From an uncultured Lactobacillus sp. (GTDB taxonomy: Bacteria; Bacillota; Bacilli; Lactobacillales; Lactobacillaceae), in assembly GCA_937874695.1 (NCBI GenBank), contig CALNAJ010000014.1, positions 1 to 64,000 on the forward strand: a stretch of 64,000 bases of DNA, written 5' to 3'. This document shows, one piece after another, positions 42,184 to 51,306 of this stretch; positions within the stretch are counted from its first letter, which is position 1, and each line of letters opens with the position of its first letter. The notes under the pieces are model-generated. The model ran no database searches. It saw only the letters and a list, made by a program, of their open reading frames with translations, and was not told where the DNA came from. A program made the position numbers and the translations under genes.

Positions 42184-44517
42184 TTATTTTGATGAACCTT
42201 GATTAGTCGTATCCGTCGATATCAAGTCGCCACTTCCACCGTTTTCCGCGGTCTCGACCGATTCGGCCGGCTTCTCCGGTTCAACAACTTGTGGTGTTGG
42301 TGTTGGTGTTGGTGTTGGTGTTGGTGTTGGTTTCACCACCGCGTTCTTCTCAAACAACAAATAAACATTTTGATTGCCCTCACCATATTTCCCGGGTAAT
42401 CCTACGCCTAGTTTAAAAGTATAACCCACCAAGCTATCCGATACATCCTTCGTGAACTGTTCGACCTGATAAGCCGCTCCCGTTTCCCCTTCAAATACTT
42501 CTGGTTGATGAAGCTCCCGACCGGTTGATTGCTCAAGGTACCAGACCCGTACCGTCTGCAATTTGCGATATAACAGCGTTAGGACTTGTGGTTCCAACGT
42601 GAATACCCCCTGAGTTGGGAGTGGTGCGTCACGATGGAGCCTGTACCCCGCAATCTCTGGAGCGACAATTGGAAATTGCGTCCCAATTTTCCCCGTCTGA
42701 ACGCTATCTGGGAGCAACCGATTACCCTCATCATCCACGGCGCGCAAGGTCACACTTCCCAAGTCAGTATTTGCTTTTAAATAATACAAAACAACTGCCT
42801 GTGCTTGCCTCCAAAATGTCCCTGTCAGAGGAGCATCGGCACGTTGATAGCGATAGCCTGGAAAATCCGTTTTAATCGTAAATGGCGCGTCAACTATGCC
42901 TGAAAGATACCGGGATTGTTGAAGGTCTTTATTGGTAATCAAATCGCGATAGTAGACAATCACGGGCGCTGCCTGAACCTCTCGTACATACGTCTCCGCC
43001 ATCGCCGGCGTATAATGTTCCTCCAATGCTTTAGCCGTCAATAATTGTCCCTGCGGATGATCAACGGTTCCCTTGCCCACAGCATGCCAATGCTCGTTAG
43101 CGTGGTATTGAAAATCACCACCAGAAGATGCACCGAGTCCGACTGTAAAGTTCTTGGCATCTTGTAATAAATTTTTCGGCCCCAATCGTAAAATATGTAG
43201 ATATGGCATATTTCCCAACATCAGCTCTACACGACCTTCGCCCCAATACCCCGTGGAATCATCGTTGTAGTCCAAATGTGTCATATCAAATCCCGACAGG
43301 TCGACTTTCCTTGCCTGTGACAAGTAAAACAGCTTCTGGAAACTGCCCGCATGTGACGTCTGCCAACCACTAACATTAATATCTTCGGCAGCACTGGCCG
43401 CAAATAATTGTTCAAAATTCACGACATTGCGCACATCCCATCGATGAAGGTCCAATGACCTAACTCCAGCTCGGGCAAACATTTGACTCATTTTTGTCAC
43501 GTGGCTGACATCCCAATTTTCAAGCGGTAAGCTTTTCACTAGAGCTTGACTAAACATCTGTGACATATCCGTGACGTTTCCTGTTTGCCAATTGCCAATA
43601 TTTAAGGTCTCCAGATTATGGCAATCTTGGAACATTCCGACCATCGTTGTCACGTGACTCACATCCCACCGCCGTAAATCCAATGTCATCAATCCCGTAT
43701 GTTCAAAGGTATTGTCCATATAAATGACGTGACCGGTATCCCACTCATCTCCCAATTGCAAATTTCTTAGCGAGGGGGTCTCCGCAAACATGCTAGCCAT
43801 CGTTGTGACATTCTGCGTTTGCCAACCTCGCAAGTCCAGACTGGTCAAATTATTCATTCCAGAGAACATATTCGATAGATCATCAACCTTGTTTATCGAC
43901 CAGCTCCGCAAATCTAGCGACTGAACGCCACAATATGTAAATATTCCCTGCACAAAATCTAATCGCGGCGTTTCCCAATTCTCAATACGCAAAACTTGAA
44001 GCGAATTTGTCCCCCAAAAAGTCTTCATCATCGACGTGACTTGTCGCACATCCCAGCTTCGCAGGTCCAATTCCTTCAAGGATTTATCAAATTGAAACAT
44101 GTTCCCCATATTCGTCACGTGGCTGGTATCTACTAAATCTGCGCCACTAAATCGCTGTAGCTGGCGCAGATCAGAAAACATATATTCACTTTCTGCTGGA
44201 AGAACCACTTTTCCAGTAAACTGGATCTCAATAATCTGATCGGCATACCGCCGCCAACTGCCATTTCTCGCAAAGTTACCGGCACCAATCTTTAAGATCC
44301 CATCCTGAAAGGTCCACTCACAGGTCCCTGTTTTCCCGGTAATAACCTGACTATCATCTTTTACCGCATTTGTCGTCATGACCTTATCATCTTTGACTTC
44401 CGCTTGTATCGGTGATGACCACATCATCAGTCCCGTTGCCGCCAAACCAACAATTAAACTTACTTTCAAAACGGACATGCTATGACAATGGTTATGAGTG
44501 TTCCCAGCTATCTTCAA
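42184..44517 (-). CDS. BspA-type surface protein, stopped before its LPXTG anchor
   Basis: A 777-residue exported protein. A signal peptide (about 1-39, ending SSPIQAE) is followed by some fifteen DUF285/BspA leucine-rich repeats (about 90-420: DVSHVTTMVGMF, NWQTGNVTDMSQMF). Then come MucBP-like modules (APVIVYYRDL, GYRYQRADAPLTGTF, VWYLEQSTGRELHQ) and a (Thr-Pro)n spacer of TPTPTPTP. It ends GSSK-stop, and the in-frame LPATG anchor begins downstream. Without readthrough it would be secreted, not anchored. The start is TTG 44517, 8 nt after GGAGGAG. Confidence 0.88.
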   Translation of the reverse strand: MKIAGNTHNHCHSMSVLKVSLIVGLAATGLMMWSSPIQAEVKDDKVMTTNAVKDDSQVITGKTGTCEWTFQDGILKIGAGNFARNGSWRRYADQIIEIQFTGKVVLPAESEYMFSDLRQLQRFSGADLVDTSHVTNMGNMFQFDKSLKELDLRSWDVRQVTSMMKTFWGTNSLQVLRIENWETPRLDFVQGIFTYCGVQSLDLRSWSINKVDDLSNMFSGMNNLTSLDLRGWQTQNVTTMASMFAETPSLRNLQLGDEWDTGHVIYMDNTFEHTGLMTLDLRRWDVSHVTTMVGMFQDCHNLETLNIGNWQTGNVTDMSQMFSQALVKSLPLENWDVSHVTKMSQMFARAGVRSLDLHRWDVRNVVNFEQLFAASAAEDINVSGWQTSHAGSFQKLFYLSQARKVDLSGFDMTHLDYNDDSTGYWGEGRVELMLGNMPYLHILRLGPKNLLQDAKNFTVGLGASSGGDFQYHANEHWHAVGKGTVDHPQGQLLTAKALEEHYTPAMAETYVREVQAAPVIVYYRDLITNKDLQQSRYLSGIVDAPFTIKTDFPGYRYQRADAPLTGTFWRQAQAVVLYYLKANTDLGSVTLRAVDDEGNRLLPDSVQTGKIGTQFPIVAPEIAGYRLHRDAPLPTQGVFTLEPQVLTLLYRKLQTVRVWYLEQSTGRELHQPEVFEGETGAAYQVEQFTKDVSDSLVGYTFKLGVGLPGKYGEGNQNVYLLFEKNAVVKPTPTPTPTPTPTPQVVEPEKPAESVETAENGGSGDLISTDTTNQGSSK
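42387..42400. other. Second Noc-box-like site
   Basis: ATTTCCCGGGTAAT matches the Noc consensus at 13 of 14 positions. It lies inside the surface-protein gene, as many Bacillus Noc sites do within genes. A chance match is possible. Confidence 0.4.
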
Positions 44518-44556
44518 CGTTTTTCTCCTCCAACTAATGTTATCGTAGAAAGATTA

Positions 44557-44574
44557 TGGTCTAGACCAAGTATA
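44557..44574 (-). promoter_or_regulatory. Promoter and palindrome of surface protein 2
   Basis: Minus-strand TATACT (44574-44569) is directly followed by the perfect 12-bp palindrome TGGTCTAGACCA (44568-44557), at the transcription start, as expected for a repressor site. Confidence 0.5.
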
Positions 44575-44642
44575 CCCGACGTAAAAGTAGAAATCTACCA
44601 AAATCATTTACAAATTAAATTATAATTGTGGTTGCTTTTCGA

Positions 44643-44681
44643 CAAAAAAACTAGCCATCACCTAAAAGGCAATAGCTAGTT
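44643..44681 (-). terminator. gyrA terminator
   Basis: AACTAGCTATTGCC pairs over 14 bp with GGTGATGGCTAGTT (G-U included), followed by seven T on the minus strand. Confidence 0.9.
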
Positions 44682-44696
44682 TCTCAATTATTCAAT

Positions 44697-47234
44697 TTAA
44701 GCTTCCGGTGCATCGGAATCCGGCGTCACTGGCGTTGAATCGGTTGCGGGGGCGTCACCGTCCACCGTTTCACCCTCAACTTCAGCGCTGTCGTCTTCCT
44801 TATCGACCTTGGCCATTGTAGCCACGGCGGTATCGTCGCCCAGACGAATCAGGTGTACCCCTAAGGTTGCCCGACCGGTCTCGGAGACATCGCTCCCGTT
44901 GAAGCGAATCATGACACCCTTGTTGGTGACTAACATCAGATCTTCATCACCATCCAAGGTAGTCAATCCGGCTAACGGCCCGTTCTTCTCAGTCACGTTG
45001 ACGGTCTTGATACCCTTACCGCCACGTCCCTTGATTGGGTATTCGCTAGCTGGCGTTTGCTTCCCATAACCCTTTTCGGAAATGACAAACACCCGACTGT
45101 CCGGCTTGAGGACGCTGGCTCCAATCACGTAATCACTCTCACGCAACCGAATCCCACGAACCCCAGTGGCTGAACGTCCCATTGACCGCACGTCCTTAGC
45201 CGCAAAGCTAACGGCGTAGCCTAGATGGGTCCCGATGATCATGTTGGCATCACCATTGATGATGTCGACATCGATCAATTCGTCATCATCCTTCAGGTTA
45301 ATGGCCTTCAGACCATTGCTCCGGATGTTGGCAAATTCATCGACTGGCGTCCGTTTGACCGTCCCTTGGACCGTCGTGAAGAAGATGTCGCGTTCGGCAT
45401 TTTCTCCCGGATTGGCCACGTTGATCACGGCCTGCACATGCTCGTTGTTGTTGATACCGAGCAAGTTAATGACCGGAATTCCCTTGGCCGTCCGCCCGTA
45501 TTCAGGGATTTCATACCCCTTCATCCGGTAGACCTTCCCGGTGTTGGTGAAGAACAGCAGCATGTCATGCGTGGACGTTGCCACGAGGTGTTCAATGAAG
45601 TCATCTTCATGGACACCCATACCTTGAACCCCTTTACCACCACGGTTTTGAGCCTTAAATTCGGACGTTGGTAACCGCTTGATGTAGCCGTTGTGGGTCA
45701 ATGAGACCACGACGTCTTCTTCGGCAATTAAGTCTTCGTCTTCCAGACTCAAGACTTCACCGACCATCAATTCAGTCCGCCGAGCGTCGCCGAACTTGTT
45801 TTGAATTTCCATCAATTCGTCGTAAATGATGCTCTGTTGACGTTCCTTGGATGCCAAGATTTCCTTGTAATCCTTGATGTTCGCCATGACATCATTGTAT
45901 TCCTTCTCGACCTTTTCACGTTCCAGACCAGTCAGACGAACCAACCGCATGTCCAAGATGGCTTGCGATTGCTTATCTGACAGACTGTAGCGCGTCATCA
46001 ATTCATTCTTCGCCACTTCAGCGGTCTGTGACTGCCGGATAATGGTGATGATTTCATCGATGTGATCGAGGGCAATCCGCAACCCTTCCAGGATGTGGGC
46101 CCGGGCTTCAGCCTTCCGTAATTCGAAGGCCGTCCGCCGCTTGATAACTTCCAACTGGAAGTCCAAGTAGTACTGCAAGATTGCCTTCAAGCCCAAGACT
46201 TTAGGCGCACCCTTGACGATCGCCAACATGTTGATCCCAAATGAAGTCTGCATGAGGGTCATCTTGTACAGGTTGTTCAGAATCACTTCGGCACTGGCGT
46301 CACGCCGGACGTCAATGACGATCCGCATCCCCGTCCGGTCGGTTTCATCGTTGACATCGGTAATGCCTTCGATTCGCTTGTCCCGAGCCAATTCGGCGAT
46401 CCGTTCGATCAGCTTGGCCTTGTTAACCATGTAAGGAATTTCCGTGGCCACAATGCGTTGCTTGCCGTTCTTTTCTTCTTCGATGTCGACCTTCGCCCGT
46501 AAGGTAATAGTGCCCTTCCCGGTCTCGTAAGCCCGGCGAATAGCAGCCTTCCCCATAACGATCCCGCCGGTTGGGAAGTCGGGGCCTGGTAAGACCTCCA
46601 TCAACTCAGCCAGACTGGCATCAGGGTTCTTCATCAAGATGTGCAGGGCACTAATGACTTCCGTCAGATTATGCGGCGGAATGTTCGTGGCCATCCCAAC
46701 GGCAATCCCGGAAGCCCCGTTAACTAACAGGTTGGGGAAACGTGAAGGGAGCACAACAGGTTCGCGTTCGGACCCATCGTAGTTATCTTGAAAATCAATC
46801 GTATCTTTGTTAATGTCACGCAGCATTTCCATCGCGATCTTACTCAACCGCGCTTCGGTATACCGCATGGCAGCGGCCCCGTCACCATCGACAGAACCAA
46901 AGTTCCCGTGACCATCCACTAACATGTAGCGGTACGAGAAGTCTTGGGCCATCCGCACCATGGATTCGTACACAGCAGAATCACCATGTGGATGGTATTT
47001 CCCGAGGACATCCCCGACCATCCGGGCAGATTTCCGGAATGGCTTATCGGGGGTGATCCCGAGTTCGTGCATATCGTATAGGATTCGACGGTGGACTGGC
47101 TTCAAACCATCCCGCACGTCTGGTAACGCCCGTTGCACAATCACACTCATCGCGTAATCCAAGAAGGATGTTCGCATGGTTTGTGAAAGGTCAACGTCGG
47201 TAATCCGACCTATATTGTAATCTTGATCAGCCAA
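44697..47234 (-). CDS. gyrA: DNA gyrase subunit A
   Basis: GyrA breaks and rejoins DNA in the A2B2 gyrase that introduces negative supercoils. The 845 residues have the winged-helix domain with catalytic Tyr in AAMRYTEARL (near 120), the quinolone-resistance region (HPHGDSAVYE, Ser at the usual drug-contact position), a coiled-coil and a C-terminal pinwheel with the GyrA box QNRGGKGVQG. The C-terminal tail is acidic. It lies 21 bp after gyrB and is the last gene of the dnaN-yaaA-recF-gyrB-gyrA series. Confidence 0.98.
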   Translation of the reverse strand: MADQDYNIGRITDVDLSQTMRTSFLDYAMSVIVQRALPDVRDGLKPVHRRILYDMHELGITPDKPFRKSARMVGDVLGKYHPHGDSAVYESMVRMAQDFSYRYMLVDGHGNFGSVDGDGAAAMRYTEARLSKIAMEMLRDINKDTIDFQDNYDGSEREPVVLPSRFPNLLVNGASGIAVGMATNIPPHNLTEVISALHILMKNPDASLAELMEVLPGPDFPTGGIVMGKAAIRRAYETGKGTITLRAKVDIEEEKNGKQRIVATEIPYMVNKAKLIERIAELARDKRIEGITDVNDETDRTGMRIVIDVRRDASAEVILNNLYKMTLMQTSFGINMLAIVKGAPKVLGLKAILQYYLDFQLEVIKRRTAFELRKAEARAHILEGLRIALDHIDEIITIIRQSQTAEVAKNELMTRYSLSDKQSQAILDMRLVRLTGLEREKVEKEYNDVMANIKDYKEILASKERQQSIIYDELMEIQNKFGDARRTELMVGEVLSLEDEDLIAEEDVVVSLTHNGYIKRLPTSEFKAQNRGGKGVQGMGVHEDDFIEHLVATSTHDMLLFFTNTGKVYRMKGYEIPEYGRTAKGIPVINLLGINNNEHVQAVINVANPGENAERDIFFTTVQGTVKRTPVDEFANIRSNGLKAINLKDDDELIDVDIINGDANMIIGTHLGYAVSFAAKDVRSMGRSATGVRGIRLRESDYVIGASVLKPDSRVFVISEKGYGKQTPASEYPIKGRGGKGIKTVNVTEKNGPLAGLTTLDGDEDLMLVTNKGVMIRFNGSDVSETGRATLGVHLIRLGDDTAVATMAKVDKEDDSAEVEGETVDGDAPATDSTPVTPDSDAPEA

Positions 47235-47255
47235 ATTTTTACCCTCCGTTCTTCA

Positions 47256-49202
47256 CTAAACATCCAACTCGGCGAAGGTGGCATTGTCCTCGATAAATTC
47301 CCGTCGAGGCGCAACCTTGTCCCCCATCAACATGCTAAACACTTGGTCAGCGTTGATGGCATCCTGAGCATCGACCCGTAAGAGCCGGCGGTTTTCCGGC
47401 TTCATGGTCGTGTCCCAGAGCTGTTCGGCATCCATTTCACCAAGCCCCTTGTACCGTTGAATCTGAGGCTTTGGTGCGGGTGGCAATTGCCCTAATAATT
47501 CTTTCAATTCATCATCGGAGTCCAGGTAGCGTTGCATCTTCCCTTGCCGAACCCGATACAGGGGTGGGCAGGCGATGTACACGTAACCGGCATCCAACAA
47601 TGGCCGCATGTAGCGGTAGATTAACGTCAACAACAGCGTCCGAATATGGGCCCCATCGACATCGGCATCGGTCATGATAATTAATTTGTGATAATTAGCT
47701 TTCGACACGTCAAAGTCGGAGCCAAAGCCCGTTCCCATGGCGGTAAACATCGAACGAATTTCTTCATTCGCCAGAATCCGATCCATAGAGGCCTTTTCGA
47801 CGTTCAAAATCTTCCCCCGAATTGGCAGGATGGCTTGCGTCAACCGCGACCGGCCCTGCTTAGCAGAACCACCGGCGGAATCCCCTTCGACAATGAACAA
47901 TTCGGAAATGGCAGGATCCTTAGACGTGTTATCGGCTAATTTCCCAGGCAGGTTAGAGATTTCCAACCCACTCTTCTTCCGCGTCACTTCTCGAGCACGC
48001 TTAGCAGCGACCCGCGCCTTAGATGCCAACGTCCCCTTGTCCACAACCTTGCGGGCAATATCAGGATGTTCCATCAGGTAGCGCATGAAGTGGTCGGCGA
48101 ACGTGTGATCCACGGCAGTCCGGGCATCGGAGTTCCCTAACTTGGTCTTGGTCTGACCTTCGAATTGGGGATCCGGATGCTTCACGGAAACCACAGCGGT
48201 CATCCCTTCACGAACGTCATCCCCGGTCAGGTTAGGTTCGTTATCCTTCATCAGCTTGTTTTGCCGAGCGTAATCGTTCACGACCCGGGTCAACGCACGT
48301 TTGAATCCTTCTTCATGGGTCCCACCTTCATAGGTGTGAATGTTGTTGGTAAACGTCAACAGGTTGTTGTGGTAGTCGTCCGTATACTGCAGGGCCACTT
48401 CCACGGTAATCCCGTTTTCTTCACCTTCAACGTAAATCGGGGGTTCAAATAATGTTGTTTTATTTTCGTTTAAGTAGTCAACGTAGTGGCGAATCCCACC
48501 TTCATAGTGGAAATCATCTTCAGTTGGCGTTTCTGGGCGTTCGTCACGAATCGTGATCCGCAAGCCCTTGTTCAAGAAGGCCAGTTCACGAACCCGGGTC
48601 GTCAACGTCTTGATATCAAACGTCGTCGTTTCCCGGAAGATGTCTGGGTCCGGCAAGAAATGCACGATGGTGCCGTGACGATCTTGGTCCAGCCCCTCTT
48701 CCATGACGTACATGGGTTTATCAACGTGGCCACGTTTAAAGGTAATCCCATAACGCTTGCCACCCCGAATAACCTGAACTTCCAGATGAGTTGACAGAGC
48801 GTTAACGACGGACGCACCGACCCCGTGAAGACCCCCGGAGACCTTGTATCCGCCACCGCCAAATTTACCCCCGGCATGCAGGATGGTATAAACCGTCTCC
48901 AAAGCGGGCTTCCCCGTTTTTTGTTGCGTGTCGACAGGAATCCCACGACCGTTATCAGAAACAGTAATACTGTTATCCTTTTCGACCGTGACATGAATGG
49001 AATCCGCAAAGCCGGCTAAGGCTTCATCGATCCCGTTATCCACAATTTCCCAAACCAAGTGATGGAGACCTTGGGCACTGGTCGAGCCAATGTACATCCC
49101 GGGCCGTTTCCGGACCGCTTCGAGGCCTTCTAGGACCTGGATTTGGCTGGCATCATATTCTCTGGCTTGTTCTGCCTTGGTTTCGTGTTCTTTATCAGCC
49201 AC
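47256..49202 (-). CDS. gyrB: DNA gyrase subunit B
   Basis: GyrB supplies the ATPase for supercoiling. The 648 residues contain the GHKL ATP site (EIVDNGIDEAL, DNGRGIPVD, GGLHGVGASV) and the TOPRIM domain with EGDSAGGSAKQGR and DADVDGAHI. Its length matches Firmicutes GyrB. It starts 3 bp after the recF stop, so translation is coupled. Confidence 0.98.
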   Translation of the reverse strand: MADKEHETKAEQAREYDASQIQVLEGLEAVRKRPGMYIGSTSAQGLHHLVWEIVDNGIDEALAGFADSIHVTVEKDNSITVSDNGRGIPVDTQQKTGKPALETVYTILHAGGKFGGGGYKVSGGLHGVGASVVNALSTHLEVQVIRGGKRYGITFKRGHVDKPMYVMEEGLDQDRHGTIVHFLPDPDIFRETTTFDIKTLTTRVRELAFLNKGLRITIRDERPETPTEDDFHYEGGIRHYVDYLNENKTTLFEPPIYVEGEENGITVEVALQYTDDYHNNLLTFTNNIHTYEGGTHEEGFKRALTRVVNDYARQNKLMKDNEPNLTGDDVREGMTAVVSVKHPDPQFEGQTKTKLGNSDARTAVDHTFADHFMRYLMEHPDIARKVVDKGTLASKARVAAKRAREVTRKKSGLEISNLPGKLADNTSKDPAISELFIVEGDSAGGSAKQGRSRLTQAILPIRGKILNVEKASMDRILANEEIRSMFTAMGTGFGSDFDVSKANYHKLIIMTDADVDGAHIRTLLLTLIYRYMRPLLDAGYVYIACPPLYRVRQGKMQRYLDSDDELKELLGQLPPAPKPQIQRYKGLGEMDAEQLWDTTMKPENRRLLRVDAQDAINADQVFSMLMGDKVAPRREFIEDNATFAELDV

Positions 49203-49205
49203 TGC

Positions 49206-50360
49206 TTAATCCTCCTTTGTTGCCGGATCGCCACTGGGGGCAGATCCATCAGCCACCACCGTCCCGTTAGCCACGTGAAAAATGGTCGGGTCTTTAATCA
49301 GCTGGCGGGTAATTCCGCTCAGACTGGTGGTGGTAATAAACGTCTGTACTTTATCCTGGATGGCCTTCAGCAGGTGGGTCTGCCGGGCATCATCCAATTC
49401 AGAAAGAACATCATCAAGTAACAAGACCGGATATTCCCCGGTCTCTTCTTTCATCAGGTCAATCTCAGCGAGCTTAACGCTTAACGCCGTGGTTCGCTGT
49501 TGACCCTGAGAGCCAAACGTCTGCACGTTCTTCCCATTGACGCGAAAATGCAGATCATCTCGGTGCGGCCCCACCAGAGTTGTCCCCCGGTAAAGCTCCT
49601 TGTCCTGATGTTCTTTATAGAGCTGCGTTAGCGCCGCACAAATGGTGTCCGGGTCCGTCAATTGGTCCTCTGGTACCTGGGTCGCGTAGTGAAACGTCAG
49701 CTCTTCTTTTTGCTGAGAGATCTCGGCGTGAATCGCCTGCGCCCAGTGCTCCAGCTTATGTAACATCCGCAGCCGCTGGGCAATGATCTCCGCACCATAC
49801 GCGGCCAGTTGGTCGGATAAAACCGACAAAAACAACAGGTCGCGATTTTGCTTATGCTGTAAATCCTTGAGGTAACGGTTCCGCTGCTTTAACAGTGTCC
49901 GATACTGACTCAAGTTGTACAGGTAGCGCGGATTCATCTGGCCAAACTCCATGTCCATGAAGCGCCGCCGAACAGTCGGGGCGCCTTTGACAATGGCGAG
50001 ATCTTCCGGTGCAAACAAAATCACATTGAGCTGGCCGATATATTGTGACAGTCGAGCCTGCTCAAGGTGATTCACTTTGGCGCGCTTACCTTGACGTGAG
50101 AACGTTAATTCTAGGGGCACCGACCCCACCGACTTCACGACTCGTCCGCTAACCTTCGCCGTTTTGGCTTCCCAGTTAACGAGGTCGTGATCATTGGCTG
50201 TTCGGTGACTTCGCGTCAACGCAAGAACGTAGATTGCCTCTAATAGATTGGTCTTGCCCTGCGCATTCTCTCCCAATAAGACGTTGATTCCGGGTCCTAA
50301 CTCGAGATCAGCACTGGGATAATTCCGAAAATGCTGCAGCTGCAGTTCTTGCAAATACAT
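49206..50360 (-). CDS. recF: DNA replication/repair protein RecF
   Basis: RecF is an SMC-like ATPase that loads RecA at gaps together with RecO and RecR. Walker A is GENAQGKT (near 33-40), the signature motif QGQQRTTALSVKLAE, and Walker B LLLDDVLSELDD. The length of 384 is slightly longer than usual, with a Gly/Asp tail. Its ATG overlaps the yaaA stop by one base. Confidence 0.97.
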   Translation of the reverse strand: MYLQELQLQHFRNYPSADLELGPGINVLLGENAQGKTNLLEAIYVLALTRSHRTANDHDLVNWEAKTAKVSGRVVKSVGSVPLELTFSRQGKRAKVNHLEQARLSQYIGQLNVILFAPEDLAIVKGAPTVRRRFMDMEFGQMNPRYLYNLSQYRTLLKQRNRYLKDLQHKQNRDLLFLSVLSDQLAAYGAEIIAQRLRMLHKLEHWAQAIHAEISQQKEELTFHYATQVPEDQLTDPDTICAALTQLYKEHQDKELYRGTTLVGPHRDDLHFRVNGKNVQTFGSQGQQRTTALSVKLAEIDLMKEETGEYPVLLLDDVLSELDDARQTHLLKAIQDKVQTFITTTSLSGITRQLIKDPTIFHVANGTVVADGSAPSGDPATKED

Positions 50361-50587
50361 TATTCACCCTGCTTTGAGCGTATAAAAAATAATCCTGTAC
50401 CAGGTACTTCCACCGTATCACCAGGATACAGCTTGCGGCCCCGCCGGTTGTCCGGCTCGTCGTTGATATTAACGGTGTTTTCCCGCAAATACCACTTGGC
50501 TTGACCGCCAGTACTGATAATGGATTCTTCTTTGAGTAACTGGCCTAAAGTAATGTAGGGCGTCTCAATGAAAACTTCTTTTTTCAC
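50360..50587 (-). CDS. yaaA: S4-domain RNA-binding protein YaaA
   Basis: A 75-residue single S4-domain protein (ITLGQLLKEESIISTGGQAK, RRGRKLYPGDTVEV) that binds structured RNA and is linked to ribosome assembly. It is conserved between dnaN and recF in Firmicutes. Its stop overlaps the recF start (TAATG). Confidence 0.95.
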   Translation of the reverse strand: MKKEVFIETPYITLGQLLKEESIISTGGQAKWYLRENTVNINDEPDNRRGRKLYPGDTVEVPGTGLFFIRSKQGE

Positions 50588-51135
50588 AATTTCACCCCTC
50601 TATATTCTTCTTTTATATTATACCGCATTTTAGGGAAAAGTACAGTTTAACTGCTTTATTTTTGCGTTCTCAGCCGATTTAAGCCCTTCCTGATATTTTT
50701 GGTAAAAAACCGGTAAATTTGCTCTAATCAAAAAATAGCGGCCTTTTAACGATTTTTTTGTTTTTTCAGTCCTTTTTTCAGGCTTTTCTGAAAATTGCTG
50801 AAAATCACGAAGCATATGCGCACGCAAGTAACGAATTTCACGTGGAAATTGTTGGGATTTTGACGTAGTTTTCAGAAATTATAGCTGTTGCGGCTGAATT
50901 GGGCGATTTTTGAGGGGATTGGCTGGTTTGTTCTCGTGTTTAATCTATGATATTGGGGAGTTGTAGCGGTTCTACTCAATTCGGCTAACGATGGACCAGT
51001 TTATTTTGGCGTGCTGCCATCATTCAGGAGTTGTAGGCAGGACTAATTTCCTTCCCTCTGGGTGATTTCACTTTACTTGATTAGAACCCTCTCTAATTTC
51101 CTTCTGGTTCGAGACCCCCCTAATTCCACATTGCT
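50588..51135. other. Gene-free stretch upstream of yaaA
   Basis: No credible gene. It contains alternating TTTTTTCAG and CTGAAAA motifs (about 50755-50810) that can fold, two GGAGTTGTAG copies (near 50958 and 51031) and two GAAGGAAATTAG copies on the minus strand. The promoter for yaaA-recF-gyrBA should lie here, but I could not place it with confidence. Confidence 0.4.
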
Positions 51136-51252
51136 GAAACGTGCTCCACAAGGCAGACTCCTGCGCTTAACCCCAATAAGGAAAAAGCCAAGTTCGGGCT
51201 TTTATCCTTATTGACGTTAATGCTCAGAGTCTAACCGCCTTGTTCCGCACTC
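51136..51252 (-). repeat. Structured repeat unit C (complete, minus strand)
   Basis: It has the same fold as A1 and B1, in the dnaN direction, beginning 7 nt after the dnaN terminator. CAAGGC pairs with GCCTTG, AGACTC with GAGTCT, TGAGCATTA faces TTAAGCG, and the inner helix CAATAAGGA/TCCTTATTG is unrelated in sequence to the inner helices of other copies. It ends CACGTTTC. Confidence 0.8.
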
Positions 51253-51258
51253 TTTTAC

Positions 51259-51290
51259 AAAAAAGCGCCACCCCTTTACGAGGTGACGCT
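51259..51290 (-). terminator. dnaN terminator
   Basis: AGCGTCACC pairs with GGTGGCGCT followed by TTTTTTG on the minus strand. Confidence 0.85.
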
Positions 51291-51306
51291 CCGTTAGTTT
51301 CTAAAT

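Noticed and set aside
50630..50827. 65-codon minus-strand ORF upstream of yaaA
   Set aside because: It has no ribosome site, reads through TTTTTTCAG/CTGAAAA low-complexity repeats and shows no recognisable domain; it is more likely leader sequence.
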